From positions 1-42,513 of the forward strand of contig QBMC01000020.1 of assembly GCA_003242035.1 (NCBI GenBank): 42,513 nt of DNA, read 5' to 3'. The notes beneath the pieces were generated by a model that was not told where the DNA came from, ran no database searches, and saw nothing but the letters and a program-made list of their open reading frames with translations. Below, one piece after another: positions 34,334-42,130 of this stretch. A program made the position numbers and the translations under genes. Position 1 is the stretch's first letter. Each line of letters opens with the position of its first letter. This DNA is from Nodosilinea foveolarum. Lineage in GTDB: Bacteria; Cyanobacteriota; Cyanobacteriia; Phormidesmidales; Phormidesmidaceae.

Positions 34334-35621
34334 CTACGATCTGGTCGTCTTGGGCGGTGGACTAGAAGGTAGAATTGCGGCAATAACAGCAGTAGGCTAC
34401 GGCGCTAGGGTGGCGTTGGTAGAACCACCGGGACTTTTTGACAACGGACAGCGACAACGGTTCTTGCTATCGGGTTTGCAACAGTTGGCTCAGGTCAGGC
34501 AACGGCAGGCGGTCGGTGAATGGTTTGGCGATAAAACGTCTATAGGAGCCTTAGATTGGCCCGCGTTGATTGCCTGGAGTCGCATTGCGGCTGAGTCTGC
34601 GGCTGCGAGGCTTTCTGTGGGGATGATGAGCGCTAGCGGCGTAGACGTAGTGTTAGAGCGGCCAGAGCGCCTATCGCGTCATATGGTCGTGACAACAGGG
34701 CGCAGGCGACTGAGTGCTCGGGGCGTTTTGGCGGCTTATGGGCGCGTTCCCTTTGCCATGCCGTTGCTAAAGGCGGCTGCGTTGCCTGAATCAGCGGATG
34801 TGGTGGGCGGTTCTATTTTGGCGATCGCTTGGGCCGAAGCGCTGGCAGTCATGGGTGTGGAGGTGCGGTTAATCGCTGCGCGGGTGCTACCGGGAGCGGA
34901 TGAGGACGTGAGGCGGTTGGTGCGATCGCAGCTCATCGCGGCAGGCATCGAAATTACAACTATTGCTAGCGGTGACCGCGTCACTTTGAACGTAGATCCA
35001 GGAGAACCAGCCTTGACGCTGCCTGATTTTGCCAGCGATCCGTTAACTAAATCTCCTTACTTGCGCGTCAATCGCAAATTACAAACGGCTCATCTTCGCC
35101 TATTTGCCTGCGGTTCAGCGATGGCTGGGTCTACAAATATGCGTTTGGCTGAGTATGAGGCTCGGATTGCCGTCAAGAATGCGCTATTTTCGCCCAATAG
35201 AAGCGTGGATTACCGGGCTGTTGTGCAAGGAAACGAACGTTATGCGCGCGTGGGACTGACTGAGGCTGAGGCTATGCGTCGATATGGCGTCGTCGTACAG
35301 GTGCAAACAGCGAGCAATGCGGGAAGTGCTGATTTGAGCCGGGTTGCGCCGCTGCCGATGTATTGCAAATTGGTTTTGGTGGGCGATCGCTTAGCGGGCG
35401 TTCATCTCTTGGGCGAAGGAGCCGAAGGGCTAGCTTGTTTGCTCTCGAAGTGGATGGGCAAGCCGATGGCGGACTTGGATGATGGCAGCTTGAGCGGGCA
35501 AGGATTGGTATGGTTGGTGTTTGAGTGTGTGTGGCGATCGCGACAGTCTCGCTGGCAAGTGGGGCACTGGCGGCGAGACTGGGCCGAAAACTGGTTCAAC
35601 TGGCGGCGTAGTCGGGGCTGA
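34323..35621 (+). CDS. Flavoprotein resembling dihydrolipoamide dehydrogenase without its redox disulfide
   Basis: A 432-aa member of the pyridine-nucleotide disulfide oxidoreductase fold. The FAD dinucleotide fold is at 5-33 (YDLVVLGGGLEGRIAAITAV). The NAD-domain GGS motif follows near 162 (VVGGSILAIAWAEALAVMG), then the second FAD segment LRLFACGSAMAGSTNMRLA, and a dimerisation domain (CKLVLVGDRLAGVHLLGEGA). The active-site CxxxxC, normally about residue 40-50 (GGTCVNxGCVPSK type), is missing: that stretch is DNGQRQRFLLSGLQQLA with no Cys. The C-terminal His-Pro/Glu active-site pair is also not seen. So it cannot carry out the usual disulfide exchange. It is coupled to cobD by overlap. Its reaction is unknown. 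Confidence 0.78.
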   Translation: MSSDYDLVVLGGGLEGRIAAITAVGYGARVALVEPPGLFDNGQRQRFLLSGLQQLAQVRQRQAVGEWFGDKTSIGALDWPALIAWSRIAAESAAARLSVGMMSASGVDVVLERPERLSRHMVVTTGRRRLSARGVLAAYGRVPFAMPLLKAAALPESADVVGGSILAIAWAEALAVMGVEVRLIAARVLPGADEDVRRLVRSQLIAAGIEITTIASGDRVTLNVDPGEPALTLPDFASDPLTKSPYLRVNRKLQTAHLRLFACGSAMAGSTNMRLAEYEARIAVKNALFSPNRSVDYRAVVQGNERYARVGLTEAEAMRRYGVVVQVQTASNAGSADLSRVAPLPMYCKLVLVGDRLAGVHLLGEGAEGLACLLSKWMGKPMADLDDGSLSGQGLVWLVFECVWRSRQSRWQVGHWRRDWAENWFNWRRSRG

Positions 35622-35666
35622 TTTTGTGAGCGATCGCGTAGCTTTTCTACAGGTACACTATGTACA

Positions 35667-36266
35667 TTATATGCGAGCAATTGTGACTGCCTCTGGCTGG
35701 TCTTGATATTTACCGCGTCGAGTTTCGTAGCTCACCTGGCAGGGTTCGCCTTCTAAGAAGAGAAGCTGAACGACACCTTCGTTTGCATAGATGCGGCAGT
35801 CGGCGCTGGAGGAATTTGAGAATTCTAGGGTCAAATAGCCGCGCCATCCGGCTTCGGCGGGGGTGAGGTTGGCAATGATGCCGCAGCGGGCGTAGGTGCT
35901 TTTGCCAATGCAGATGGTGGTGATGTTGTTGGGCATTTGCAGACGCTCTAGGGCGACGCCAAGGCCATAGGAGTGGGCAGGCAAGATAAAGTAGCTGCCG
36001 TTTTCGTCTTTTCTTAGGTCGCTGGGTTCCAGGTTTTCGGGGTTGAAGTTTTTGGGGTCGATGACGGTGCCGGGGACGTGGCGGAAGATGCGGAATTCTT
36101 TGGACGATAGGCGGATGTCGTAGCCGTAGGAAGAGAGGCCGTAGCTGATGACGGGCGTTTCGTGGCCGTGGGTGGGAAGCTGTACTCGGCGGATAAGGGA
36201 AGGCTCGAAGGGTTCGATTAAGCCTTTGCTGGCGGCTTGTTTGATCCAGGCGTCATTCTTGATCAT
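35667..36266 (-). CDS. dcd: dCTP deaminase
   Basis: Nucleotide metabolism enzyme of 199 aa of the dUTPase/dCTP deaminase fold, which converts dCTP to dUTP for thymidylate synthesis. The family features are visible: SSYGYDIRLSSKEFRIF at ~45-62, then PAHSYGLGVALERLQMP, CIGKSTYARCGIIANLTPAE with the catalytic Glu (AEAGWRGYLTLEFSNSS), and VQLLFLEGEPCQVSY. It begins 3 bases after the CobA-like gene's stop and is cotranscribed with it. A bifunctional dCTP deaminase-dUTPase form is possible but not shown. Its stop lies just past a GTACA/TGTAC dyad. Confidence 0.94.
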   Translation of the reverse strand: MIKNDAWIKQAASKGLIEPFEPSLIRRVQLPTHGHETPVISYGLSSYGYDIRLSSKEFRIFRHVPGTVIDPKNFNPENLEPSDLRKDENGSYFILPAHSYGLGVALERLQMPNNITTICIGKSTYARCGIIANLTPAEAGWRGYLTLEFSNSSSADCRIYANEGVVQLLFLEGEPCQVSYETRRGKYQDQPEAVTIARI

Positions 36267-36269
36267 GGG

Positions 36270-36821
36270 TTATACAACGAAGTTACGGCGGAATTCTGTG
36301 ACCTGGTCGGCTACGTCTAGCAGAGACTCTGGCATTTGTGGCCCGGTGAAGATGATGTCTACGTGAGATGGACGGTCTTTTAGCATGTTTAAGACTTCGT
36401 TTTCTTGGATGAGGCCGAAGTCTACAGCCAGACTCAATTCGTCTAAAACAATCAGGCCGTAGGTGCCGCTTTTAACGGCTAGCTGTGTGTGTTCCCAAAG
36501 CTTTTTTAAGGCGGCTTTGGTTTTGTCGCTGACGTCTGGATTGCTGATGCATTCGGGCGCGTCGAAGCGAATCCAGGAGAGGTTTTGACCCATTTGCGTT
36601 GGGTGTTCTGGCCCCTGGTTGAGTCCGCCCTTGAGAAATTGTACGACTAGAACGGGTAGGCCCTGCTCTGCGACCCGGATAGACTGCACCATAACGTTGG
36701 TGAAAAAGGTGCGGTGCGGCGAGGTGAAAATTTGCACGGTGCCTTCTATAGCACGAAGCAAAGGGTGCCGAATAGCAGGGATAATGGGGCTGCCAGGAAG
36801 CGTTCGGAGCTGGGAAACCAT
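36270..36821 (-). CDS. CobA/BtuR-like protein lacking the Walker A P-loop
   Basis: A 183-aa homologue of cob(I)alamin adenosyltransferase of the CobA type. The framework is clear: EGTVQIFT at 26-33, then AEQGLPVLVVQFLKGG at 51-66, FDAPECISNP, YGLIVLDELSLAVDFGLI (Walker-B-like), and VDIIFTGPQMPESLLDVADQ near the end. In CobA the first strand is followed by GNGKGKT; here it is SPHRTFFTN (34-42), with no Lys-Thr. So the ATP-binding loop is lost and normal adenosyltransferase activity is unlikely. Such P-loop-family proteins may have another use in cyanobacteria. It forms an operon with dcd. Direct repeats lie upstream of the start. Confidence 0.75.
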   Translation of the reverse strand: MVSQLRTLPGSPIIPAIRHPLLRAIEGTVQIFTSPHRTFFTNVMVQSIRVAEQGLPVLVVQFLKGGLNQGPEHPTQMGQNLSWIRFDAPECISNPDVSDKTKAALKKLWEHTQLAVKSGTYGLIVLDELSLAVDFGLIQENEVLNMLKDRPSHVDIIFTGPQMPESLLDVADQVTEFRRNFVV

Positions 36822-36833
36822 AGGATACGGTTG

Positions 36834-36860
36834 ACAATATCTAGTAACAATATATCTAGT
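36834..36860 (-). repeat. Direct repeat at the promoter of the CobA-like gene
   Basis: ACAATATCTAGT (36834-36845) and ACAATATATCTAGT (36847-36860) lie 13-39 bases before the start at 36821. They could be two operator half-sites or -10-like boxes for the operon with dcd. Confidence 0.5.
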
Positions 36861-37080
36861 TAGACGCTAAAGGTAGTGTAGTAGCTGCCATCCGATCAGA
36901 ATAATACGCTATATGTCTGAAGATTGAAATCTGTTCTGAGCTGAGATTTGGCCGGTAGATTGGGAAGTGGCGTGTCGGTTAAGCAGGTCAGATGAGTTAG
37001 TGAGATGGGTAAATGCTGTAGTCTGAGGCTTGGATTATGCCTGACTTGGATTGGGTGTTGTATTTAGGTGGGTTTGAGCG

Positions 37081-37794
37081 ATGTGGGAACGTCCGGATGG
37101 TCGGAAGGCGGATGAGCTGCGGCCTGTGAAGTTTGAGCGAGGGTTTACTCGCTATGCGGCAGGGTCGGTGCTGGCGCACTGTGGGAATACGCGGGTGCTG
37201 TGTACGGCGTCGGTGAGTGAGGAGGTGCCGCGCTGGATGAAGGGCAAGGGGAAGGGCTGGCTGACGGCGGAGTATCGGATGCTGCCGGGGGCGACGCATA
37301 CGCGCAAGTCGCGGGAGCTGATGCAGCTATCGGGGCGGACGCAGGAGATTCAGCGGTTGATTGGGCGGAGTTTGCGAGCGGCGCTAGATATGGAGGCGTT
37401 GGGCGAGCGGATGATTACGATTGATGCGGATGTGTTGCAGGCGGATGGCGGGACGCGGACGACTTCGATTACGGGGGCGTATGTGGCGCTAGAGGAGGCG
37501 ATCGCTTACCTAACTGCACAAGGCCACCTCACCACTTCACCCATTCGCCACCAAATCGCCGCTATTTCTGTCGGCTTGCTTGAAGGCAATCCGTATTTAG
37601 ACCTTAACTATCCCGAAGACTTCGCGGCAGATACCGACTTTAACGTGGTGATGAACGAGAAAATGGAGTTTGTGGAGATGCAGGGAACGGCGGAAGCTGG
37701 GAGCTTTACGCGATCGCAGCTCAACGGCCTGTTGGACTACGCCGAAAAAGGCATTGGCGAGCTAATGAGGTTGCAAAAAGCGGTACGTTCATAG
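37081..37794 (+). CDS. rph: Ribonuclease PH
   Basis: Phosphorolytic 3'-5' exoribonuclease that trims tRNA 3' ends, 237 aa, the normal length. It starts [20 protein letters not shown]; then [49 protein letters not shown], and near the end [20 protein letters not shown]. These are the RNase PH motifs with the phosphate-binding Arg pairs. It is divergent from the CobA-like gene and is followed by a strong inverted repeat. Confidence 0.97.
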   Translation: MWERPDGRKADELRPVKFERGFTRYAAGSVLAHCGNTRVLCTASVSEEVPRWMKGKGKGWLTAEYRMLPGATHTRKSRELMQLSGRTQEIQRLIGRSLRAALDMEALGERMITIDADVLQADGGTRTTSITGAYVALEEAIAYLTAQGHLTTSPIRHQIAAISVGLLEGNPYLDLNYPEDFAADTDFNVVMNEKMEFVEMQGTAEAGSFTRSQLNGLLDYAEKGIGELMRLQKAVRS

Positions 37795-37833
37795 TCGAAT
37801 AAGTAAGTGAACGAAATCGCTTATAGAGCGCAT

Positions 37834-37888
37834 TTCGACTACGCTCAATGCTCGGCGGCTCGCAATTTGAGGGCTGAGCGTAGTCGAA
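37834..37888. repeat. 14-base inverted repeat after rph (dispersed-repeat pair)
   Basis: TTCGACTACGCTCA (37834-37847) is an exact reverse complement of TGAGCGTAGTCGAA (37875-37888), with a 27-base loop. A third copy of the TGAGCGTAGTCGAA arm lies at 10421-10434. The arrangement resembles a REP doublet. It may help terminate rph transcripts or protect their 3' end. No T tract follows, so it is not a classical terminator. Confidence 0.85.
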
Positions 37889-37966
37889 GTCCGGCAACTA
37901 AAGTGAGCGATCGCCGACGAGAAGTGTTAAATTCCCTGATAGTTATCGGTTAAAGCGCTTCTCATT

Positions 37967-39478
37967 ATGGCCAAGGATCTACGAGATTTTCTGAAAAAGG
38001 TGAAGGCCAGAGGGCAACTGCGCAGTGTGTCGGCGCTGGTAGATCCAAATTTGGAGATTGCTGAAATTTCTAATCGGCTGTTGCAGTCCGGCGGGCCAGC
38101 GGTACTGTTTGAGAATGTGAAAGGTTCGCCCTATCCGGTGGTGGTGAACTTGCTGGGAACGGTGGAGCGGGTTTGCTGGTCGATGGGCATGGAGCATCCC
38201 GAAGAGCTGGAGGTTCTGGGCAAAAAGCTGGGGATGTTGCAGCAGCCGAAGCCGCCAAAGACTTTTTCTCAGGCGATTGATCTGGGGAAGGTGCTGTTTG
38301 ACGTGGTGAAGGCGAAGCCCTCGCGAGACTGGCTACCGGCTTGTCAGCAGGTGGTGAAGCTAGATGATCAGGTTGATTTGACCAAAATTCCGATGATTCG
38401 CCCTTACCCTAAAGATGGCGGGAAGGTGGTGACGCTGGGACTGGTGATTACCAAGGATGTCGATACGGGCGTGCCGAATGTGGGCGTGTATCGGTTGCAG
38501 CTTCAGGGTCGCAATACGATGTCGGTGCAGTGGCTGTCGGTGCGGGGCGGGGCGCGGCATTTGCGCAAGGCGGCGGAGCGGGGGAAGAGTTTGGAGATTG
38601 CGATCGCCATCGGTGTAGATCCCTTAATCATCCTGGCCGCAGCCACTCCCATCCCAGTAGATCTCTCAGAATGGCTGTTTGCTGGACTTTATGCTGGTAA
38701 AGGCGTTTCGCTGGCCAAGTGCAAAACCGTTGACCTAGAAGTGCCTTCAATGTCGGAGTTTGTGCTAGAAGGCACGATTACGCCTGGTGAGACGGCGACC
38801 GACGGGCCGTTTGGCGACCATATGGGCTATTACGGCGGCGTAAATCCAGACGCGCCTTTGATTCGTTTTCACTGTATGACGCACCGAAAGTCGCCGGTTT
38901 ATTTGACAACGTTTAGCGGGCGTCCGCCAAAAGAAGAAGCGATGATGGCGATCGCCCTCAACCGCATCTACACCCCCATCCTCCGCCAGCAAGTAACTGA
39001 AATTGTTGACTTCTTTCTCCCGATGGAAGCGCTCAGCTATAAGGCGGCCATCATCTCAATCGACAAATCCTATCCAGGCCAAGCGCGTCGGGCGGCAATG
39101 GCGTTTTGGACGGCGCTGCCACAGTTTACCTACACCAAATTTGTGATTGTTGTAGACAAAGACATCAACATTCGCGATCCGCGTCAGGTCGTATGGGCAG
39201 TGACTTCCAAGGTCGATCCGATTCGCGACGTGTTCATCTTGCCAGACAATCCTTTTGACTCATTGGACTTTGCAAATGAGCGACTAGGTTTAGGCAGTCG
39301 AATGGGCATTGACGCAACCACTAAGATCGCACCTGAAACTGAGCACGAATGGGGCGAACAGCTAGAGTCTGACCCAGACGTAGCGGCTTTGGTCGAACGG
39401 CGCTGGCAGGAGTACGGACTAGGCGACATTGTGATGGGAGAGGCGAATGCAAACGTATTCGGCTATGACATTCGTTAA
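37967..39478 (+). CDS. ubiD: UbiD-family prenylated-FMN decarboxylase
   Basis: Decarboxylase of 503 aa of the UbiD type, which uses prenylated FMN made by UbiX. It starts AKDLRDFLKKVKARGQLRSV; the middle has IPMIRPYPKDGGKVVTLGLV and GVYRLQLQGRNTMSVQWL. The cofactor and catalytic region is EFVLEGTITPGETATDGPFG, then DHMGYYGGVNPDAPLI and the conserved FSGRPPKEEAMM. The C-terminus WGEQLESDPDVAALVERRW is usual. In cyanobacteria it is thought to act in plastoquinone synthesis on 4-hydroxybenzoate-type substrates. UbiX is not in the window. Confidence 0.93.
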   Translation: MAKDLRDFLKKVKARGQLRSVSALVDPNLEIAEISNRLLQSGGPAVLFENVKGSPYPVVVNLLGTVERVCWSMGMEHPEELEVLGKKLGMLQQPKPPKTFSQAIDLGKVLFDVVKAKPSRDWLPACQQVVKLDDQVDLTKIPMIRPYPKDGGKVVTLGLVITKDVDTGVPNVGVYRLQLQGRNTMSVQWLSVRGGARHLRKAAERGKSLEIAIAIGVDPLIILAAATPIPVDLSEWLFAGLYAGKGVSLAKCKTVDLEVPSMSEFVLEGTITPGETATDGPFGDHMGYYGGVNPDAPLIRFHCMTHRKSPVYLTTFSGRPPKEEAMMAIALNRIYTPILRQQVTEIVDFFLPMEALSYKAAIISIDKSYPGQARRAAMAFWTALPQFTYTKFVIVVDKDINIRDPRQVVWAVTSKVDPIRDVFILPDNPFDSLDFANERLGLGSRMGIDATTKIAPETEHEWGEQLESDPDVAALVERRWQEYGLGDIVMGEANANVFGYDIR

Positions 39479-39557
39479 CTTATCTTCATAGATCTGTTCT
39501 GAGGAAGAGAGAAAATCCATCGAAGTCGTTCATTATTCATCATCGGAACTTCAACGG

Positions 39558-39592
39558 ATTAGCCACAGCTTTGGCTAATTCACTCTCTTTTT
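39558..39592 (+). terminator. Hairpin with T tract in front of the antiporter gene
   Basis: ATTAGCCA (39558-39565) pairs with TGGCTAAT (39572-39579), a 6-base loop, then TCACTCTCTTTTT. It has the form of a terminator for ubiD but ends only ~10 bases before the ATG of the next gene, so a transcript starting upstream could be attenuated. Confidence 0.6.
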
Positions 39593-39601
39593 GAGGCCAC
39601 T

Positions 39602-40894
39602 ATGGATCCAAAGATAATTTTTTACGTCGTATTCGGTTCGGCGCTGCTCGGATTTACCTGGTTGCCAACGGTTCGAGGCGCTCGATTTATTAATGTGCCG
39701 CTGCTGTATTCTTTGCTGGCGGTTGTCTTATTTAGTCAGCTTACCGATCTGCCGCTGCTCGATCCGATTAACAATAAGACGCACACTATAGTGACGGAAT
39801 ATGTCACTGAGATTATTGTTATTATTTCGCTGGCAGGTGCAGGTCTGGCCATTGATCGGCGGTTTCGGTTTAGCACCTGGCAATCTACGCTGCGGCTGCT
39901 AGGCTTTTCGATGCCGATTTGTATTGCGGGTGCGGCCTTTCTCGGGCATTGGATTTTTGGTCTGTCATTGACCGATTCGGTTTTGCTAGGAGCCTGTTTA
40001 GCCCCTACCGACCCGGTGATGGCTCATAGCGTTCAGGTGGGGCCTCCGAACAAAGGGGGCGAAGATCCCACCCGGTTTGCGCTGACGACTGAGGCCGGAC
40101 TGAATGACGGGTTGGCTTTTCCCTTTGTTTACCTGGCGATCAGGCTCGCTGAGCACAACGGCACCTTTGGGAGTTGGTTAGTTGGCTGGGCGGCGTACGA
40201 TTTAGTATTTAGAGTGGTGATGGGAACGGTCGTCGGCGTTGTCATTGGCTTGCTGTTGGCTCACTATGCTTTTCGGGTATCGGATGAAACAGAGCGCGAA
40301 GAGACCAGCGAGGGATTGTTCATTATGGCGTCTATTTTCTTGGCGTACGGCGTTGGAGAAGCCCTGCATGGCTATGGATTTTTAGCGGTGTTTGCGGCGG
40401 CGGTGGCTACTCGACAGAATATTGAAAAGCATCACGAGTATTTCGCTAAGCCCTATCAATTTGCAACTCAGCTAGAGCGTATTTTGGCGGGGCTGTTATT
40501 AATTGCACTGGGCGGATTTATCGCCCGCGCGGATCTAGGGCTATTGACTTGGCAAAACTTTGCCTTCGCAGCGCTGTTTATGCTGTTGGTCAGGCCGATT
40601 TCTGGACTGCTTGCTTTGATGGGAACAAAGCTTTCCTTGCTGGAGAAGAGCGCGATCTCTTTTCTAGGCATTCGTGGCTTTGGTTCGTTTTACTATTTGG
40701 CGTATGCTCAAACTCATGCCACCTTCGAGAACGTCAATTTGCTCTGGAGCAAATTGACGCTGACGGTACTACTCTCTTTGCTGATTCACGGCAATTCAGC
40801 GACGATTGCTATGAACTGGATTGACGAGCAGCAGCGCAACCGGCGGAACTCGCGAGGGCGACGACGGAAAAAAGTCCGTCCAGAATCGTCGTAG
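39602..40894 (+). CDS. Na+/H+ antiporter, CPA1 family (NhaP-like)
   Basis: Integral membrane antiporter of 430 aa with about twelve hydrophobic helices. Ion-site motifs are visible: CLAPTDPVMAHSVQVG and TEAGLNDGLAFPFVYLAIRL, the latter with the conserved Asn-Asp pair. The end is a short basic cytoplasmic tail (RRNSRGRRRKKVRP). The role is sodium or potassium/proton exchange for pH and salt balance. The stop codon (40892-40894) abuts the stop of the convergent gene (40895-40897), with no base between. Confidence 0.92.
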   Translation: MDPKIIFYVVFGSALLGFTWLPTVRGARFINVPLLYSLLAVVLFSQLTDLPLLDPINNKTHTIVTEYVTEIIVIISLAGAGLAIDRRFRFSTWQSTLRLLGFSMPICIAGAAFLGHWIFGLSLTDSVLLGACLAPTDPVMAHSVQVGPPNKGGEDPTRFALTTEAGLNDGLAFPFVYLAIRLAEHNGTFGSWLVGWAAYDLVFRVVMGTVVGVVIGLLLAHYAFRVSDETEREETSEGLFIMASIFLAYGVGEALHGYGFLAVFAAAVATRQNIEKHHEYFAKPYQFATQLERILAGLLLIALGGFIARADLGLLTWQNFAFAALFMLLVRPISGLLALMGTKLSLLEKSAISFLGIRGFGSFYYLAYAQTHATFENVNLLWSKLTLTVLLSLLIHGNSATIAMNWIDEQQRNRRNSRGRRRKKVRPESS

Positions 40895-41581
40895 CTAGGT
40901 CATACGGCTAGCGACTAGCGTTTGATTCTGTTCTAGTGAGAGCTGCAAGTCTGAAAGCTGAGTGAGGTAGTCTTTAATCTTTTTAGCTTCTTTTTGCGCA
41001 GTGACTTGGCGATGAAGGGCGGCTCTAGCTAGGTCTTCTCGGTCTTTTGCTAATGCTTTTTGCGCGACCCGGTGCCAAGTAAAGGCGTCTTCGGTGGCCT
41101 GATTATATTGAGGTAAGAGGGTTTGAGTGGCGATCGCGATATTACTCAGCGCCTCTTGAAAAAGCCGCATAGTTTTCGCCGGAGACTCGTTCTGCGCAGC
41201 GCGATTGGCTAAGTCTGAAACCTGGGGCTGCCTAATTTGGTCTAGCCGTAGGCCAAAGTTATCGAGCTGTTCGCAATCGCTGTCTCCGGTCTTGCACCAG
41301 TTGGCAAAGTGCTCGCAGTTGTTAAAAAATAAATCGTACTGGCGCTCGCCCAAGCGACTTTCGGCCCGATCTATCACAATATCTGCAATAAAGGCCGTTG
41401 GCTGGCTTTTGGTGTATACCCGACCGCCCCTAGCAAAAGAATCTCTTGAGGTTCGCGCAATTGCCGCCTCGCCCGACTTGCTGTAGTGAATCACCGTACT
41501 ATCGCCGCAGTCTATGCCGTGGTGCTCGTAGGGAATGCCCATAATTTCTCGAATGGCATATATCTGATCTCCTCTGGCCAT
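40895..41581 (-). CDS. LRAT-domain protein with PspA-like C-terminal helices
   Basis: A 228-aa protein with two parts. Residues 1-98 are an LRAT/NlpC-P60-type acyltransferase or hydrolase: catalytic His20 (EHHGIDCGD), His32 (VIHYSK) and Cys89 in the signature NNCEHFANWC, all present. Residues ~166-228 are a charged coiled coil (HRVAQKALAKDREDLARAAL, HRQVTAQKEAKKIKDYL) that resembles the PspA/IM30 helical repeat, where AL.KG.EDLARAAL is a hallmark. The middle (100-165) is helical. It is last in a minus-strand cluster behind two FHA genes, 74 bases apart. LRAT proteins act on lipids; together with PspA-like helices this suggests a membrane-lipid target. That is an inference. Confidence 0.82.
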   Translation of the reverse strand: MARGDQIYAIREIMGIPYEHHGIDCGDSTVIHYSKSGEAAIARTSRDSFARGGRVYTKSQPTAFIADIVIDRAESRLGERQYDLFFNNCEHFANWCKTGDSDCEQLDNFGLRLDQIRQPQVSDLANRAAQNESPAKTMRLFQEALSNIAIATQTLLPQYNQATEDAFTWHRVAQKALAKDREDLARAALHRQVTAQKEAKKIKDYLTQLSDLQLSLEQNQTLVASRMT

Positions 41582-41655
41582 AGGTTTCGCGAAATGCAGT
41601 TGGCTCTAAGCGTATCCTACGCACCGGCCTTTCGATATCGCTCTGAGGGCTTTTT

Positions 41656-42057
41656 CTAAGCGTTTTCCTTAACAACCGCTCTGCCCCGTGCCTGCTGTTT
41701 AGCGATCAGCGCATGGATAGAGGACATGCCTTTGGTTTGCTGTACTACGTTGATTTGAATATTGGGGCCAGAGCGAGCGAGACGAATGACTAAGCCGTCC
41801 TGCACAGGCTTACTTTCGATCCGTTCTCCGGCTAAAAAGGTGCCGTTGGTGCCGGTGTTATGAATCTCCCAGCCGTCTTCGGTTTGCCGTAGCTCTACGT
41901 GATGGCGAGAGACTACGGCGCTGTAAAGCACCACATCGTTATTGACCGAGCGCCCGATGCGAACGATGGGTTCTTCTTCAAAAGTCCAGCTTTGCACGGG
42001 CGTTTTGTCGATGGGATGGAGCAAAGAGAGGGTGATGACGTTATTTAATGTGGACAC
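41656..42057 (-). CDS. FHA-domain protein, 133 aa
   Basis: A phosphothreonine-binding forkhead-associated domain at ~25-105. The core motifs are present: RIGRSVNNDVVL (Gly-Arg), VSRHHVEL (Ser and His) and the NTGTNGTFLAG loop (Asn-Gly). A C-terminal helix with IHALIAKQQARGR follows. The start is GTG at 42057; no ATG is near. It lies 73 bases after the first FHA gene and 74 before the LRAT gene, all on the same strand. FHA proteins read Ser/Thr kinase marks; the kinase is not in the window. Confidence 0.88.
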   Translation of the reverse strand: MSTLNNVITLSLLHPIDKTPVQSWTFEEEPIVRIGRSVNNDVVLYSAVVSRHHVELRQTEDGWEIHNTGTNGTFLAGERIESKPVQDGLVIRLARSGPNIQINVVQQTKGMSSIHALIAKQQARGRAVVKENA

Positions 42058-42130
42058 AGCACAACACCAGAGAGGGGTTACAACGGCAGTCTGGCTTTAT
42101 TGGGTGAAGTGCCTGCCATTGTTAGACCCT

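Noticed and set aside
35653-35665. GTACA-CTA-TGTAC dyad near the end of dcd
   Set aside because: A short palindrome at the junction of convergent genes; too short for a feature, without a T tract.
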